A stretch of 64,000 nt of DNA from JBHYDC01 sp051861205 (GCA_051861205.1 JBHYDC010000016.1:1-64000); one strand, 5' to 3'; numbered from the stretch's first letter, positions 26,182 through 35,734 are shown. The notes: generated from the sequence alone by a model not told the origin. Program-made: numbers and translations.

Positions 26182-26685
26182 TCACCCGGCGAGGGCGCCG
26201 ATGGTGGGAAGATCGAAGGCGTGCATTGCCGGGTCCACCTCGCGCTCGCCAAGCCAAAGTGTGCCCGTCCAAGGGTTCAACACCGGCACGCCGATCAGAC
26301 GGAAGGGGAGAGTATCGCGCGACGCGACGACGAGTTTCAGATCGATTGCCGTTGCGCCCCGCAACGCATCGGCCGGATCAATTGTGCGTCGCAGCCCCGC
26401 CAGATCCGAAAGCACACCTTTCCAAATAACAAGCGTGCGCTCGCTCGCTTCAGCATCATGACCCTCCACAAAAGGGTCGATCCGTTCTCTAACCCAATCT
26501 TCCAGGAACAACCGCTTGTCTGATATAGGCAAGCGTTCCACACCAAAGCGGATTTCGGCCATCGTAATCGAGGCTACTTTGTAGTTTTCACCTAAACTAT
26601 AGGCCAAGAACTCCAAAACATTGCGGTCTGCCGATTGCTTTGACGATTCCGACAGCACATTCGTATCAAGTAACCAGCCATTCAC
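26182..26685 (-). CDS. vapC: PIN-domain toxin, VapC type
   Basis: 167 residues from GTG 26685. The PIN-domain acids are visible: Asp in WLLDTNVLSE, Glu in TMAEIRFGVERL, Asp in PADALRGATA and Asp in SRDTLPF. The domain normally ends near the GVPVLNPW seen here; an extra C-terminal tail of about 27 residues (GTLWLGEREVDPAMHAFDL) follows. VapC toxins cut tRNA or rRNA. The start overlaps the stop of the upstream antitoxin gene (GTGA at 26682-26685), giving coupled translation. Whether it is toxic is untested. Confidence 0.85.
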   Translation of the reverse strand: MNGWLLDTNVLSESSKQSADRNVLEFLAYSLGENYKVASITMAEIRFGVERLPISDKRLFLEDWVRERIDPFVEGHDAEASERTLVIWKGVLSDLAGLRRTIDPADALRGATAIDLKLVVASRDTLPFRLIGVPVLNPWTGTLWLGEREVDPAMHAFDLPTIGALAG

Positions 26686-27050
26686 GATACAGCGCTGCCT
26701 TCTTCATCATCAAAGAAGCGGCCCGTGTCGAAGTCGAAATCAATTGGGTCTTGTTGAGAAAGCCGGACGAATTCCTCCCCCGTCAGTCGCGGCCGCTGCT
26801 CCACCAGCCGTACCTCCAGCACCCGGCCATCGGGCAACGTGATCATCTGCGGTTTGCCGCCTGCCGCGTTTGCGATGTCGGCGAGCCGCGTAGCCGCGTC
26901 CTCGTCCGTCCACAGCCGTCCCTCGTCACGGGCAATGTCCACATTCGTGCGGGCGCTTGCGGCAATAATCCGCCGCTCCGCATCATCCTGCTTGCGCGGT
27001 GCGCTCGCAGGATCGGCTGGCGTTTTCGGCTTGCGGTTCAGCATGGTCAA
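26682..27050 (-). CDS. Phd/YefM-like antitoxin with long N-terminal extension
   Basis: 122 residues. Residues about 45-82, WTDEDAATRLADIANAAGG then MITLPDGRVLEVRLVE, align by eye with the Phd/YefM DNA-binding core, which normally starts the protein. Here it is preceded by about 44 polar, probably disordered residues. The acidic C-terminus (PIDFDFDTGRFFDDEE) should wrap the toxin. The four-base overlap with the VapC gene supports pairing. ATG 27044 is an alternative start. Confidence 0.7.
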   Translation of the reverse strand: MTMLNRKPKTPADPASAPRKQDDAERRIIAASARTNVDIARDEGRLWTDEDAATRLADIANAAGGKPQMITLPDGRVLEVRLVEQRPRLTGEEFVRLSQQDPIDFDFDTGRFFDDEEGSAVS

Positions 27051-27092
27051 AACCCTCGGCGTGACATGACGTTACCACGCCCGCCCCCACCG

Positions 27093-28040
27093 TCACCGAT
27101 CCCCTTGCCGGGTAAACTCCGCCATCACCGCCGCAATCGCCCCAAACGGCCCGCCGGCCTCCGCGATTGCGCGCTCCACATCCACCGCCGCCAATCCTCG
27201 CCGGCCGAACTCCACCCGCACCGCGTCCTCCACCCACGCCCGGTGCCGCGCCTCTTGGGCCACTGCGCTCCGGCCCGGCCCCTCGCACCAAGCACGGTGC
27301 CGCTCCACCGCCTCCATCAACTCCGCCATGCCCTCGCCGGTCACTGACGATAGGGCAAGCACCGGCACCGTCCACCCGTCCCCCGGCCGAACGGAGAGTG
27401 ACAGCGCGCCCTCCACATCCGCCACCGCCCGCCGCGCTGCCGCGCCCATATCAGCCTTGGTCACGGCCACGATATCGGGAATTTCCATCACGCCGGCCTT
27501 CATGAACTGCAAGCTGTCGCCCGAACCCGGCTGAATGCACAGCACCACCGTGTCCGCCACATCGGCAACGTCCGCCTCCGACTGTCCGATCCCGACAGAC
27601 TCCACGATCACCCGGTCATAGATCGCCCGCATCAGAACCGTTGCCGCCACTGCGTGCTCGGAAAGCCCGCCCAGCCGGTCCCGCGCCGCCATCGAGCGCA
27701 CGAACACGCCCGCGTCTTCCGGGTCCGTCCTCACCCGTGTCCGGTCGCCCAGCAGGGCGCCCCGCGTCACCCGTGACGATGGGTCCACCGCGATCACGCC
27801 CAGCGTTTCGCCGCGTGCCCGGATCGCCCGCACCAGCGCATTCGTCAGCGTTGATTTTCCAACGCCCGGCGGCCCCGTCAGCCCCAGGCCATGCCCGCCG
27901 CTCTCGCGCAGGCAACCGTCGAGCAGCCCGGCCAGGCGCGCCATTCCCCCCGCCGTCTCAATGGCGGCCAGCGCCCGCGCCACGGCGATCTTGCCGCCGG
28001 CGCGAAGCGTATCCAGGGTCAGCGGGGCAGGGGCGTCCAT
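27093..28040 (-). CDS. meaB: MeaB/ArgK-type GTPase for methylmalonyl-CoA mutase
   Basis: 315 residues. GLTGPPGVGKSTLTNALV is the P-loop, VDPSSRVTRGALLGDRTRM-like sequence (here ending TRV) follows, VESVGIGQSEADVADVAD is the switch region, and TKADMG is the guanine site. MeaB guards the B12-dependent methylmalonyl-CoA mutase during cofactor loading and repair. The mutase genes are not in this window. It lies 3 bases after ppdK on the same strand and is probably co-transcribed with it. Confidence 0.93.
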   Translation of the reverse strand: MDAPAPLTLDTLRAGGKIAVARALAAIETAGGMARLAGLLDGCLRESGGHGLGLTGPPGVGKSTLTNALVRAIRARGETLGVIAVDPSSRVTRGALLGDRTRVRTDPEDAGVFVRSMAARDRLGGLSEHAVAATVLMRAIYDRVIVESVGIGQSEADVADVADTVVLCIQPGSGDSLQFMKAGVMEIPDIVAVTKADMGAAARRAVADVEGALSLSVRPGDGWTVPVLALSSVTGEGMAELMEAVERHRAWCEGPGRSAVAQEARHRAWVEDAVRVEFGRRGLAAVDVERAIAEAGGPFGAIAAVMAEFTRQGDR

Positions 28041-28043
28041 CGC

Positions 28044-30725
28044 CTATCCCGCCTTGCCCGCGCGCTTGGCCGCAAGCGCGGCCCTTGCCGCCGCCAGCCG
28101 CGCGATCGGCACGCGGAACGGCGAGCACGACACGTAATCCAGCCCCGCCGCATTGCAAAACGCGATCGACGCAGGGTCGCCGCCATGCTCGCCGCAGATG
28201 CCCAACTTCAACCCCGGCCGCGTCTTGCGTCCGCGCTCCGCCGCGATCGTCACAAGCTCGCCCACCCCGTCCGGATCGAGGCTCACGAACGGATCCTTCG
28301 GCAGAAGCCCCTTCTGCAAATACGTCGACATGAACGACGCCGCATCGTCGCGGCTGATGCCGAACGTCGTTTGCGTCAAGTCATTGGTGCCGAATGAGAA
28401 AAACTCTGCGCTCTCGGCAATGTCGCCCGCTCGCAGCGCCGCGCGCGGCAGCTCGATCATCGTGCCCACCTGATACTCGATCGCCGTGCCCGTCTCGCGC
28501 GCCACATCCCCCGCCACCCGGTCGATGATGGCCTTCACGTAGTCCAGCTCCGCCCGCGTCGCCACCAGCGGCACCATGATTTCGGGCATCACCGGCGCGC
28601 CGGTCGTCTTCGCCGCTATGCCGGCCGCCTCGAAGATTGCCCGCGCCTGCATCTCCGCGATTTCGGGGAAGGAGATCGCCAGCCGGCATCCGCGATGCCC
28701 CAGCATCGGGTTGAACTCCGCCATCGCCTCCACCCGCTGCTTTAAGACATCGGCGGAAACCCTTAGAACTGCTGCGACATCTGCGATTTCCTGGTCGCCG
28801 TGCGGCAGAAACTCATGCAGCGGCGGATCCAACAGCCGGATGCACACCGGCAGCCCGTGCATGATCTCGAACAGCTCGGCAAAGTCCTGCCGCTGCATCG
28901 GCAAAATCTTGGCCAGTGCCGTCCGCCGCCCCTCCGGCGTATCTGCCAGGATCATCTCGCGCACGGATGTGATGCGCTGATTGTCGAAGAACATATGCTC
29001 CGTCCGGCAGAGCCCGATGCCCTCCGCGCCGAACGCCCGCGCCGCCCGCGCATCCGCCGGCGTTTCGGCATTGGTGCGCACCTTCATGCGCCGCACCGCG
29101 TCGGCCCAGCCCATTAGCGTGCCGAAGGTGCCGGAAAGCTCGGGCTGACGCATCGGCACCGCCCCCGCGATCACTTGGCCCGTGCCGCCGTCGATCGTGA
29201 TCACGTCACCGGCCACAAACGTGCGCCCCGCCGCCTTCATCGTTCCGCGCGCCACGTCCACCCGGATCGAGCCGGCACCCGAAACGCACGGCTTGCCCAT
29301 GCCCCGCGCCACCACCGCCGCATGGCTCGTCATGCCGCCGCGCGTGGTGAGAATGCCCTCCGCTGCGTGCATGCCGTGAATATCCTCCGGCGACGTCTCG
29401 ACGCGCACGAGGATCACCCGCGCCCCGCGCAGCTTCGTCGCCTCCGCGTCATCGGCGGTGAACACGATCTCGCCGCTTGCCGCTCCAGGCGAGGCCGGAA
29501 GCCCCGTGCCGATCAAATCGCGGTTCGCGCCGGGATCGATCGTCGGATGCAGCAATTGGTCCAGCGACGATGGGTCGATCCGGTCGATCGCCTCTTCGCG
29601 CGTCACCAATCCTTCCTCGGCCATTTCCACGGCAATCCTCAGCGCGGCTTCCGCCGTTCGCTTGCCGGTGCGCGCTTGCAGCATCCACAGCTTGCCGCGT
29701 TCGATGGTGAATTCCAGGTCCTGCATGTCGCGGTAGTGCCGCTCCAGCCGATCGCAGAACGCCACGAACTCATGGTAGGCGTCCGGCATCAGCCCTTCCA
29801 GCGACGGCCGGTCGGAGCGGGACGCCACCCGCGCGGCTTCCGTAATGTCTTGCGGCGTGCGAATGCCGGCCACCACATCCTCGCCCTGCGCGTTCACCAG
29901 GAACTCGCCATAAAGTGCCTTTTCCCCGGTCGACGGATTGCGCGTGAACGCCACCCCCGTCGCCGACGTCTCGCCCATATTGCCGAACACCATCGCCTGC
30001 ACGTTCACCGCCGTACCCCACGACACCGGAATGTCGTGCAGCTTGCGATAGGTGATCGCCCGCGCGTTCATCCAAGATCCGAACACGGCGCCGATCGCGC
30101 CCCAAAGCTGCGCATGCGGATCCTGCGGAAACGGCGCGCCGGTTTCCTCCTCCACCAGCGCCTTGAACGCCGCCACCACTACGCGCCAGTCGTCGGCGGT
30201 CAGGTCGGTGTCCAGCACATAGCCCGCGCGGTCCTTGTGATCGTCCAGAATTTCCTCGAAGGCGTGGTGGTCCACATCCAGAACCACGTCGCCATACATT
30301 TGCACAAACCGGCGATAGCTATCCCAAGCGAAGCGCTCGTCATCCGCCTCTCGCCCCAGCGCATCCACGGTCCGGTCGTTCAGCCCCAGGTTCAGCACCG
30401 TATCCATCATGCCCGGCATGGATGCCCGCGCGCCCGACCGCACCGAAACCAGAAGCGGGCGCTCGGCATCTCCGAACACCCGCCCGGTTTTTTCCCCCAC
30501 GAATCGAAGCGCAGCCTCCACCTCGCCGCGCAGCGCGTCCGGGTAGCTCCGCTCGTGGTCGTAGAACCAAGTGCAGACTTCGGTCGTGATGGTGAAGCCC
30601 GGCGGCACCGGCAGGCCCAGGTTCGCCATTTCGGCTAGGTTCGCACCCTTGCCGCCCAGGAGTTCCTTCAACGCCGCCCCGCCTTCGGCCTTGCCGTCGC
30701 CGAAGGTGTAGACCCATTTCGTCAT
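28044..30725 (-). CDS. ppdK: Pyruvate, phosphate dikinase
   Basis: 893 residues, standard size. It interconverts pyruvate + ATP + Pi with PEP + AMP + PPi. The start WVYTFGDGKAEG with LLGGKGANLAEMANLGLPVP is the ATP-grasp domain; the phospho-His domain carries GGMTSHAAVVARGMGKPCV (His near residue 470), and the C-terminal PEP/pyruvate TIM barrel has GLCRTEHMFF and ends GICGEHGGDPASI. It lets the cell make PEP from pyruvate for gluconeogenesis, complementing malic enzyme and enolase in this window. A regulatory PDRP gene is not adjacent. It is followed directly by meaB. Confidence 0.97.
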   Translation of the reverse strand: MTKWVYTFGDGKAEGGAALKELLGGKGANLAEMANLGLPVPPGFTITTEVCTWFYDHERSYPDALRGEVEAALRFVGEKTGRVFGDAERPLLVSVRSGARASMPGMMDTVLNLGLNDRTVDALGREADDERFAWDSYRRFVQMYGDVVLDVDHHAFEEILDDHKDRAGYVLDTDLTADDWRVVVAAFKALVEEETGAPFPQDPHAQLWGAIGAVFGSWMNARAITYRKLHDIPVSWGTAVNVQAMVFGNMGETSATGVAFTRNPSTGEKALYGEFLVNAQGEDVVAGIRTPQDITEAARVASRSDRPSLEGLMPDAYHEFVAFCDRLERHYRDMQDLEFTIERGKLWMLQARTGKRTAEAALRIAVEMAEEGLVTREEAIDRIDPSSLDQLLHPTIDPGANRDLIGTGLPASPGAASGEIVFTADDAEATKLRGARVILVRVETSPEDIHGMHAAEGILTTRGGMTSHAAVVARGMGKPCVSGAGSIRVDVARGTMKAAGRTFVAGDVITIDGGTGQVIAGAVPMRQPELSGTFGTLMGWADAVRRMKVRTNAETPADARAARAFGAEGIGLCRTEHMFFDNQRITSVREMILADTPEGRRTALAKILPMQRQDFAELFEIMHGLPVCIRLLDPPLHEFLPHGDQEIADVAAVLRVSADVLKQRVEAMAEFNPMLGHRGCRLAISFPEIAEMQARAIFEAAGIAAKTTGAPVMPEIMVPLVATRAELDYVKAIIDRVAGDVARETGTAIEYQVGTMIELPRAALRAGDIAESAEFFSFGTNDLTQTTFGISRDDAASFMSTYLQKGLLPKDPFVSLDPDGVGELVTIAAERGRKTRPGLKLGICGEHGGDPASIAFCNAAGLDYVSCSPFRVPIARLAAARAALAAKRAGKAG

Positions 30726-30812
30726 GACAAACCCGCCTTGATGCCGGACCCGCTCAAACGTCCCCGCCCCCTTATAAGGGCAACGCGCGCCATGTTCACT
30801 GAACCCTTCGGC

Positions 30813-31352
30813 CTAGCGCGGGTCGCTTTCGGCCGAACGCGCGCGCCCGCCGATCTCCAGTTCAAACGGCGTCCCCTCGAACGCATCTGCCCCCCGTCCG
30901 ATCGCCGCGATCGCCTGGCTCATCCGGCCGCTGCGTCCGAGCAGCGCGTCCGCCAGTTCCACGATCCGCCGGTTCGGCGTCGCCGAGGGCGAGCGCGCCC
31001 GCAGCGTCAGCGCCAGTTCTTCCTCGTCACGGTCAGGGTTCAACGCACAGACCGTCGCATAGGCTGCCGCCGTCGAGCGTGAAATCCCAGCATAGCAATG
31101 CACCACCAGCGGCGCGCTCCGGTCCCAATCTGCCACCCATTCGAACAGCGCCGCCACTTGGCTCTCACCCGGCGGCGTCATGCCCGGCAGCGCCTCCACG
31201 ATGTCGTTCATCGCCAGAAACAGATGATCGTCATTGCGAACGCTCACCGGCAACCGCATCGGCGTCCCCGCATTCACAAGCGAAACCACCCGCCGCGCCC
31301 CGGTCCGCGCAACGGTTTCGTCCAGACGGGCAAGCGAACACACATGGATCAT
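30813..31352 (-). CDS. Tyrosine/dual-specificity phosphatase-like protein
   Basis: 179 residues. The signature HCYAGISRSTAAAY is the HCX5R phosphate-binding loop of cysteine-dependent phosphatases (Cys about residue 86). The upstream DIVEALPGMTPPGES segment occupies the place of the general-acid Asp loop. The substrate is unknown. It is separated from the HD/ygfZ pair by a repeat element, so it is probably its own transcript. Confidence 0.85.
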   Translation of the reverse strand: MIHVCSLARLDETVARTGARRVVSLVNAGTPMRLPVSVRNDDHLFLAMNDIVEALPGMTPPGESQVAALFEWVADWDRSAPLVVHCYAGISRSTAAAYATVCALNPDRDEEELALTLRARSPSATPNRRIVELADALLGRSGRMSQAIAAIGRGADAFEGTPFELEIGGRARSAESDPR

Positions 31353-31745
31353 AACGGGCTCCGGCGCAGGCGATTCATAAAGTCAGCCCCAAATACTACG
31401 CCCCCTCACCCCGCTCCGTCACCCACCGGCCGCCCCAATCTGAATCGCCGCCGCTCGTGAACCCCACAAGGGGAGAAGGAAACCAGTCCGCATCCAAGCT
31501 CAACCCAATCGCACCACCTATGCGAACCCCTTCTCCCCTTGTGGGGTCGCGAAGCGACGGGTCGAGACCCGCGTCTCGACCCAGTGGCTAGGTGGCCCGA
31601 GAGGGCCGGATGAAGGGTCTCTTACGTAGGAGCCAAGCCCCCAACCCTCAGCGAAGGGGCACCGACCCCTCAACCGTCGCTGCCGCGACACCTTCTCCCA
31701 CAAGGGGAGAAGGGCAGGCAGCACGTATCCAAGCTCGACCACCCC
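31353..31745. other. Intergenic region holding a repeat element
   Basis: 393 bases between the phosphatase gene and the HD-domain gene. It contains a solo end ACCCCACAAGGGGAGAAGGA at 31461-31480 and a fuller inverted-repeat element at 31528-31714. No coding signal is seen. Confidence 0.65.
31528..31714. repeat. Intergenic inverted-repeat element, copy B
   Basis: Begins CCCTTCTCCCCTTGTGGGG with TCGCGAAGCGACGGG, then a self-complementary TCGAGACCCGCGTCTCGA, then GGTGGCCCGAGAGGGCCGGA, and ends TTCTCCCACAAGGGGAGAAGG. It matches the left half and centre of copy A, including the stretch CCCCTCAACCGTCGCTGCCG, but has a short right arm. Confidence 0.75.
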
Positions 31746-32369
31746 TTACCTCATCCCGTCCACAATCTCCGCGAACCGCGCCAGAAATCCCTGCTCTGCC
31801 ACCACCGTCGGCACGGCTTCCAGCCCCAGTCTCGGCCCGTCCGTGGTCTGGCGGCCCAGCCCCTTCGGCACGCCGAAGATCCGCCGCGCCTCGTCTGCGT
31901 CGAACCCGGCCAGTTCCACCGCTTCGAAATAGGCCGCGATCCGGTCGGCCTTTTTGGCCAGCACCGTCCAGCGTTCCGGCAGCGTTGCGGGTAGGCCGAA
32001 CCGCAGGTGGATCGCCCCGTGCAACCGGCGCTCCACCGCCTTGTAATCGCCGCCCATCGCCGCTTTGAACGGCGAAATCATGTCGCCGATCACATATTCC
32101 GGCGCGTCGTGCAAAAGTACCGCCAGCCGTCCGGCGGGGCCAAGGTCCGGCTCCAGCAGCCCGGCGATGTCCTCCACCACCAGGCTGTGCTGGGCCACGG
32201 AAAAGGCGTGGTCGCCCACCGTTTGGCCGTTCCAGCGCGCCACGCGCGCCAGCCCATGCGCGATATCGCCGATCTCCACGTCGAGCGGGGATGGGTCGAG
32301 CAAATCGAGGCGGCGGCCGGAAAGCATGCGCTGCCATGCGCGCGCCGGGGCACCCGGACGGTCGGCCAT
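31746..32369 (-). CDS. HD-domain phosphohydrolase (YfbR-like)
   Basis: 207 residues. VGDHAFSVAQHSLVV and LLHDAPEYVIGDM give the His and HD metal ligands of HD hydrolases, with the later Asp in AKKADRIAAYFE. The pattern fits the YfbR-like 5'-deoxynucleotidase group. It removes phosphate from deoxynucleoside monophosphates in relatives; not proven here. The start lies 3 bases after the ygfZ stop codon. Confidence 0.85.
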   Translation of the reverse strand: MADRPGAPARAWQRMLSGRRLDLLDPSPLDVEIGDIAHGLARVARWNGQTVGDHAFSVAQHSLVVEDIAGLLEPDLGPAGRLAVLLHDAPEYVIGDMISPFKAAMGGDYKAVERRLHGAIHLRFGLPATLPERWTVLAKKADRIAAYFEAVELAGFDADEARRIFGVPKGLGRQTTDGPRLGLEAVPTVVAEQGFLARFAEIVDGMR

Positions 32370-32372
32370 CGC

Positions 32373-33260
32373 TCAGTCCGCCTCGCCGGCGGCCGGCCAG
32401 CCATAGCCCGCCCAGTCCGGAAGCGTCAGCCGCACCGCCACATCACCGGCAAGGATCTGTCCGCCCGTGTCGATCGCCTCCTTGGCCCGGTCCAGCCGCA
32501 CGATCGCGACGCCTTCATTGCCGGCCACGGATCCGATCGCGCCGATCGCCTTGCCGCCCGCCGTCAGCACCGTGCCGCTCGGGGGCAGGGCGGTGTCAGC
32601 CGCAACCTGCACCGGCCGCCGCCGCGCCGTGCCGCGATGCTGCATGCGGCTCACGACTTCCTGGCCGACATAGCAGCCCTTATCGAACGCCACCCCGTGC
32701 AGTTGATCCATCGCCGCCTCATGGGGAAAGGCGTCGTTCAGCGCGAAATCCACGCCCGATTCTGGAATCCCAAGCCCCGCCCGTCGCGCATGATAGGCGG
32801 CTTCGTCGTCAATCACCGCATGCGGCAGTGCTTCGGCGGGCCCCACCGCCGCCCGCGCCACATAGGCCCGGTAGCCCAGCGCCGGGTGGCGCGGATCGCG
32901 CACCGCATGGCCTGGTATCAGCGGCGGCTCTTGCGCATCCCATACGGCCACCACCGCCAGCTTGCCGCTGACATCCTCGATCGCCACCTTCGCGCGCAGC
33001 TTATAGAGCGTCAGCCGCTTGATCAGATCCGCCCCCGCCGCTTCCGGAGCGTCGATCAGAAATCCGTCATCCAGAGGCATCACCAGAAAATCCGCGATGA
33101 TCTTGCCCTGCGGTGTCAACAGCGCACCATAGCCCGCGCCGCCGTCGCCCAGCGCGTCCATATCCGCCGTGATCAGCCGGTCGAGAAACCCGCGTGCGTC
33201 CTCCCCGGTGACGTGGATCAGCGCGCGGCCGGTCAGTTCTGCGACGTGCGGTGCGGACAT
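32373..33260 (-). CDS. ygfZ: Folate-binding YgfZ/IbaG-type Fe-S cluster factor
   Basis: 295 residues from ATG 33260; an extension to 33359 looks spurious. It resembles glycine cleavage T-protein and has the family motif DKGCYVGQEVVSRMQHRG (Cys about residue 197). YgfZ assists maturation or repair of certain Fe-S enzymes in a folate-dependent way. The partner gene downstream is the HD hydrolase, an arrangement seen in other alphaproteobacteria. Confidence 0.93.
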   Translation of the reverse strand: MSAPHVAELTGRALIHVTGEDARGFLDRLITADMDALGDGGAGYGALLTPQGKIIADFLVMPLDDGFLIDAPEAAGADLIKRLTLYKLRAKVAIEDVSGKLAVVAVWDAQEPPLIPGHAVRDPRHPALGYRAYVARAAVGPAEALPHAVIDDEAAYHARRAGLGIPESGVDFALNDAFPHEAAMDQLHGVAFDKGCYVGQEVVSRMQHRGTARRRPVQVAADTALPPSGTVLTAGGKAIGAIGSVAGNEGVAIVRLDRAKEAIDTGGQILAGDVAVRLTLPDWAGYGWPAAGEAD

Positions 33261-33458
33261 GGCAGACCTCGTTGGGAGGGGAGCATTCTTCCCGTTAGGT
33301 AGCTGCGTCGGGTCACGCGGGCAAGCGCTACCCGCTTCTCGCAATCGGCACCGAGGCACACCACTTGAAAGGGGTTGCTGCGTTTCGTCGTAAGGGTGGC
33401 ACTTGGTCGCCGCATCGTGTACAACGCCGCCGGCTCAAGACAAGGCATTCGGCTCTTC

Positions 33459-33920
33459 ATGCAAACGGTTCTCCTCGTCATCCACCTCATGGTGGTCGTC
33501 GCGCTGGTTGGCGTCGTGCTTCTTCAGCGCTCGGAAGGCGGCGCGCTCGGCATCGGCGGCGGCGGCGGATTCATGACCAGCCGCGGCACCGCGAACGTGC
33601 TGACGCGCACCACGGCCATTCTCGCTACGGTGTTCTTCCTCACATCCGTGGGTCTCAGCCTGCTGCCGCGTTTCATCGGCGGCCCGACGTCGATCCTCGA
33701 CACGGTTCCCGGCGTTTCGCCTGCGGCTCCGGGCGGCGCGGGTGCCCCTGTCGGAAGCGGCGGCGGCGGCGTGCTCGATGACCTGAACCGCCTCACGCAG
33801 CCCGCCGATCCGGCGGCGCCTCCAGCAATTGCGCCTGCGGCGCCTGCCACCACAACGCCCGCCGCGCCTGCCGCAACCACCCCGGCAGCGCCTGCGGCAC
33901 CGGCTGCGCCCGCCCAATAA
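33459..33920 (+). CDS. secG: Preprotein translocase subunit SecG
   Basis: 153 residues. Two membrane helices, LLVIHLMVVVALVGVVLLQ and TAILATVFFLTSVGLSLL, are separated by GGGFMTSRGTANVLTRTT, the SecG signature. The C-terminal 65 residues are a low-complexity Ala/Pro/Thr tail (repeats of APAATTPA), common in alphaproteobacterial SecG. Met 33459 is chosen since it starts the first helix; the in-frame extension is out of character. It lies upstream of pyrG. Confidence 0.94.
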   Translation: MQTVLLVIHLMVVVALVGVVLLQRSEGGALGIGGGGGFMTSRGTANVLTRTTAILATVFFLTSVGLSLLPRFIGGPTSILDTVPGVSPAAPGGAGAPVGSGGGGVLDDLNRLTQPADPAAPPAIAPAAPATTTPAAPAATTPAAPAAPAAPAQ

Positions 33921-33943
33921 TCCGGCCGGCGCCTTTGAATTCG

Positions 33944-33967
33944 TCGGCCGCGCGCGTTCGCGGCCGA
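33944..33967 (+). terminator. GC-rich hairpin after secG
   Basis: TCGGCCGCG-CGCGTT-CGCGGCCGA is a 9-bp perfect stem with a 6-base loop, 23 bases past the secG stop. It lacks a T-run, so it is a weak or factor-assisted terminator candidate. Confidence 0.4.
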
Positions 33968-34065
33968 TATCGATCCCGACCATACCGAACCCGAATCGAT
34001 GAAACCCGTGGCGACTCAGCCGTTGCCGCGCCGTTTCACGTTTTGTTGCGGATAAATGTGCGGCC

Positions 34066-34094
34066 CTTGATTGCAAGCGCCGCGAATCAGATAG
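34066..34094 (+). promoter_or_regulatory. Candidate sigma-70-type promoter for pyrG
   Basis: CTTGAT, 17 bases, AGATAG resembles the rhizobial vegetative consensus CTTGAC-N17-CTATAT with matching spacing. It would place transcription start within about 6 bases of the pyrG ATG at 34106, a nearly leaderless message. Predicted by eye only. Confidence 0.35.
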
Positions 34095-34105
34095 GTTGAA
34101 GGCCC

Positions 34106-35734
34106 ATGGCGCGGTACATCTTCATCACCGGCGGCGTGGTTTCGTCCCTTGGCAAAGGTCTCGCTTCGGCGGCCCTCGGCGCGCTTCTTCAGGCGCGCGG
34201 CTACAGGGTCCGGCTCCGCAAGCTCGATCCCTATCTGAATGTCGATCCCGGCACGATGTCGCCGTATCAGCACGGTGAGGTTTTCGTCACCGACGACGGC
34301 GCCGAGACCGACCTCGACCTTGGTCACTACGAGCGCTTCACCGGCCGTCCCGCCACCAAGCAGGACAACATCACCACCGGCCGCATCTACCAGGAAATCA
34401 TCGCCAAGGAGCGCCGGGGCGATTACCTCGGCGGCACCGTGCAGGTCATCCCGCACGTCACCGACGCCATCAAGGCCTTCGTGCTTGAAGGCAATGAAGA
34501 CGTCGACTTCGTGCTCTGCGAGATCGGCGGCACCGTCGGCGATATCGAGGCGATGCCCTTCCTCGAAGCCATCCGCCAGCTTGGCAACGAGCTTCCGCGT
34601 GGCCAAGCCGTCTACATCCACCTCACGCTGATGCCGTGGATCCCCTCCGCCGGCGAGCTTAAAACCAAGCCCACGCAGCATTCGGTCAAGGAGCTTCGCT
34701 CCATCGGCATCCAGCCCGACATCCTGCTCGTGCGCTGCGACCGTCCGATCCCGGAGGGTGAGCGCCGCAAGCTGTCGCTCTTCTGCAACGTCCGCGCCTC
34801 CGCCGTCATTCCCGGACTCGACGTATCGTCGATCTACGAAGTGCCGCTCGCCTACCACGCCGAAGGCCTCGACACCGAAGTCCTCGCCGCCTTCGGCATC
34901 ACGGATGCGCCCGCGCCCAATCTCGACCGCTGGCAGGGCATCGTCCACCGCATCAAGAACCCCGAAGGCGTCGTCAACATCGCCGTTGTCGGCAAGTATA
35001 CGGTGCTGAAAGACGCCTATAAATCGCTCATCGAAGCGCTCGTCCACGGCGGCATCGCCAACAACGTGCGAGTTAACATCGAGTGGATCGAAAGCGAGAT
35101 CTTCGAGAAGGAAGACCCCACGCCCTACCTCGAACACGTCCACGGCATCTTGGTCCCCGGCGGCTTCGGAGAGCGCGGATCCGAAGGCAAGATTAAAGCA
35201 GCCGGCTTCGCGCGTCAGCGCAAGGTGCCCTATTTCGGCATCTGCTTTGGCATGCAGATGGCGGTCATCGAGGCCGCCCGTTCGCTCGCCGGCGTGCCCG
35301 ACGCTTCGTCCACCGAATTCGGCACTACCGCCGAACCCGTTGTCGGCCTCATGACCGAATGGCTGAAAGGCAACGACCTCGAACGCCGCCGCGAGGGCAA
35401 CGACCTTGGCGGCACGCTGCGCCTCGGCGCCTATGAGGCCAAGCTCGCTCAAGGGTCCAAGATCGCCGAAATCTACGCCTCCACCAGCATCTCCGAGCGC
35501 CACCGCCACCGCTACGAGGTCAACATCGAATACCGCGAGCGCCTGGAAGCCTGCGGCCTCAGCTTCGCCGGCCTCTCCCCCGACGGCGTTCTGCCCGAAA
35601 CCGTCGAAATCCCCGATCACCCCTGGTTCATCGGCGTGCAATACCACCCCGAACTCAAAAGCCGCCCCTTCGAACCGCATCCCTTGTTCGCCAGCTTCAT
35701 CGACGCGGCGGTGGAGCAAAGCCGGCTGGTGTGA
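34106..35734 (+). CDS. pyrG: CTP synthase
   Basis: 542 residues. It aminates UTP to CTP using glutamine. The synthetase half begins RYIFITGGVVSSLGKGLASA with the P-loop, and has KLDPYLNVDPGTMSPYQHGE. The glutamine amidotransferase half has FGICFGMQMAVIEAARS with the nucleophilic Cys (about residue 378) and WFIGVQYHPELKSRPFEPHP with the His-Pro-Glu triad. It follows secG, an order conserved in Hyphomicrobiales; eno, usually close by, is 2.3 kb on. Confidence 0.98.
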   Translation: MARYIFITGGVVSSLGKGLASAALGALLQARGYRVRLRKLDPYLNVDPGTMSPYQHGEVFVTDDGAETDLDLGHYERFTGRPATKQDNITTGRIYQEIIAKERRGDYLGGTVQVIPHVTDAIKAFVLEGNEDVDFVLCEIGGTVGDIEAMPFLEAIRQLGNELPRGQAVYIHLTLMPWIPSAGELKTKPTQHSVKELRSIGIQPDILLVRCDRPIPEGERRKLSLFCNVRASAVIPGLDVSSIYEVPLAYHAEGLDTEVLAAFGITDAPAPNLDRWQGIVHRIKNPEGVVNIAVVGKYTVLKDAYKSLIEALVHGGIANNVRVNIEWIESEIFEKEDPTPYLEHVHGILVPGGFGERGSEGKIKAAGFARQRKVPYFGICFGMQMAVIEAARSLAGVPDASSTEFGTTAEPVVGLMTEWLKGNDLERRREGNDLGGTLRLGAYEAKLAQGSKIAEIYASTSISERHRHRYEVNIEYRERLEACGLSFAGLSPDGVLPETVEIPDHPWFIGVQYHPELKSRPFEPHPLFASFIDAAVEQSRLV

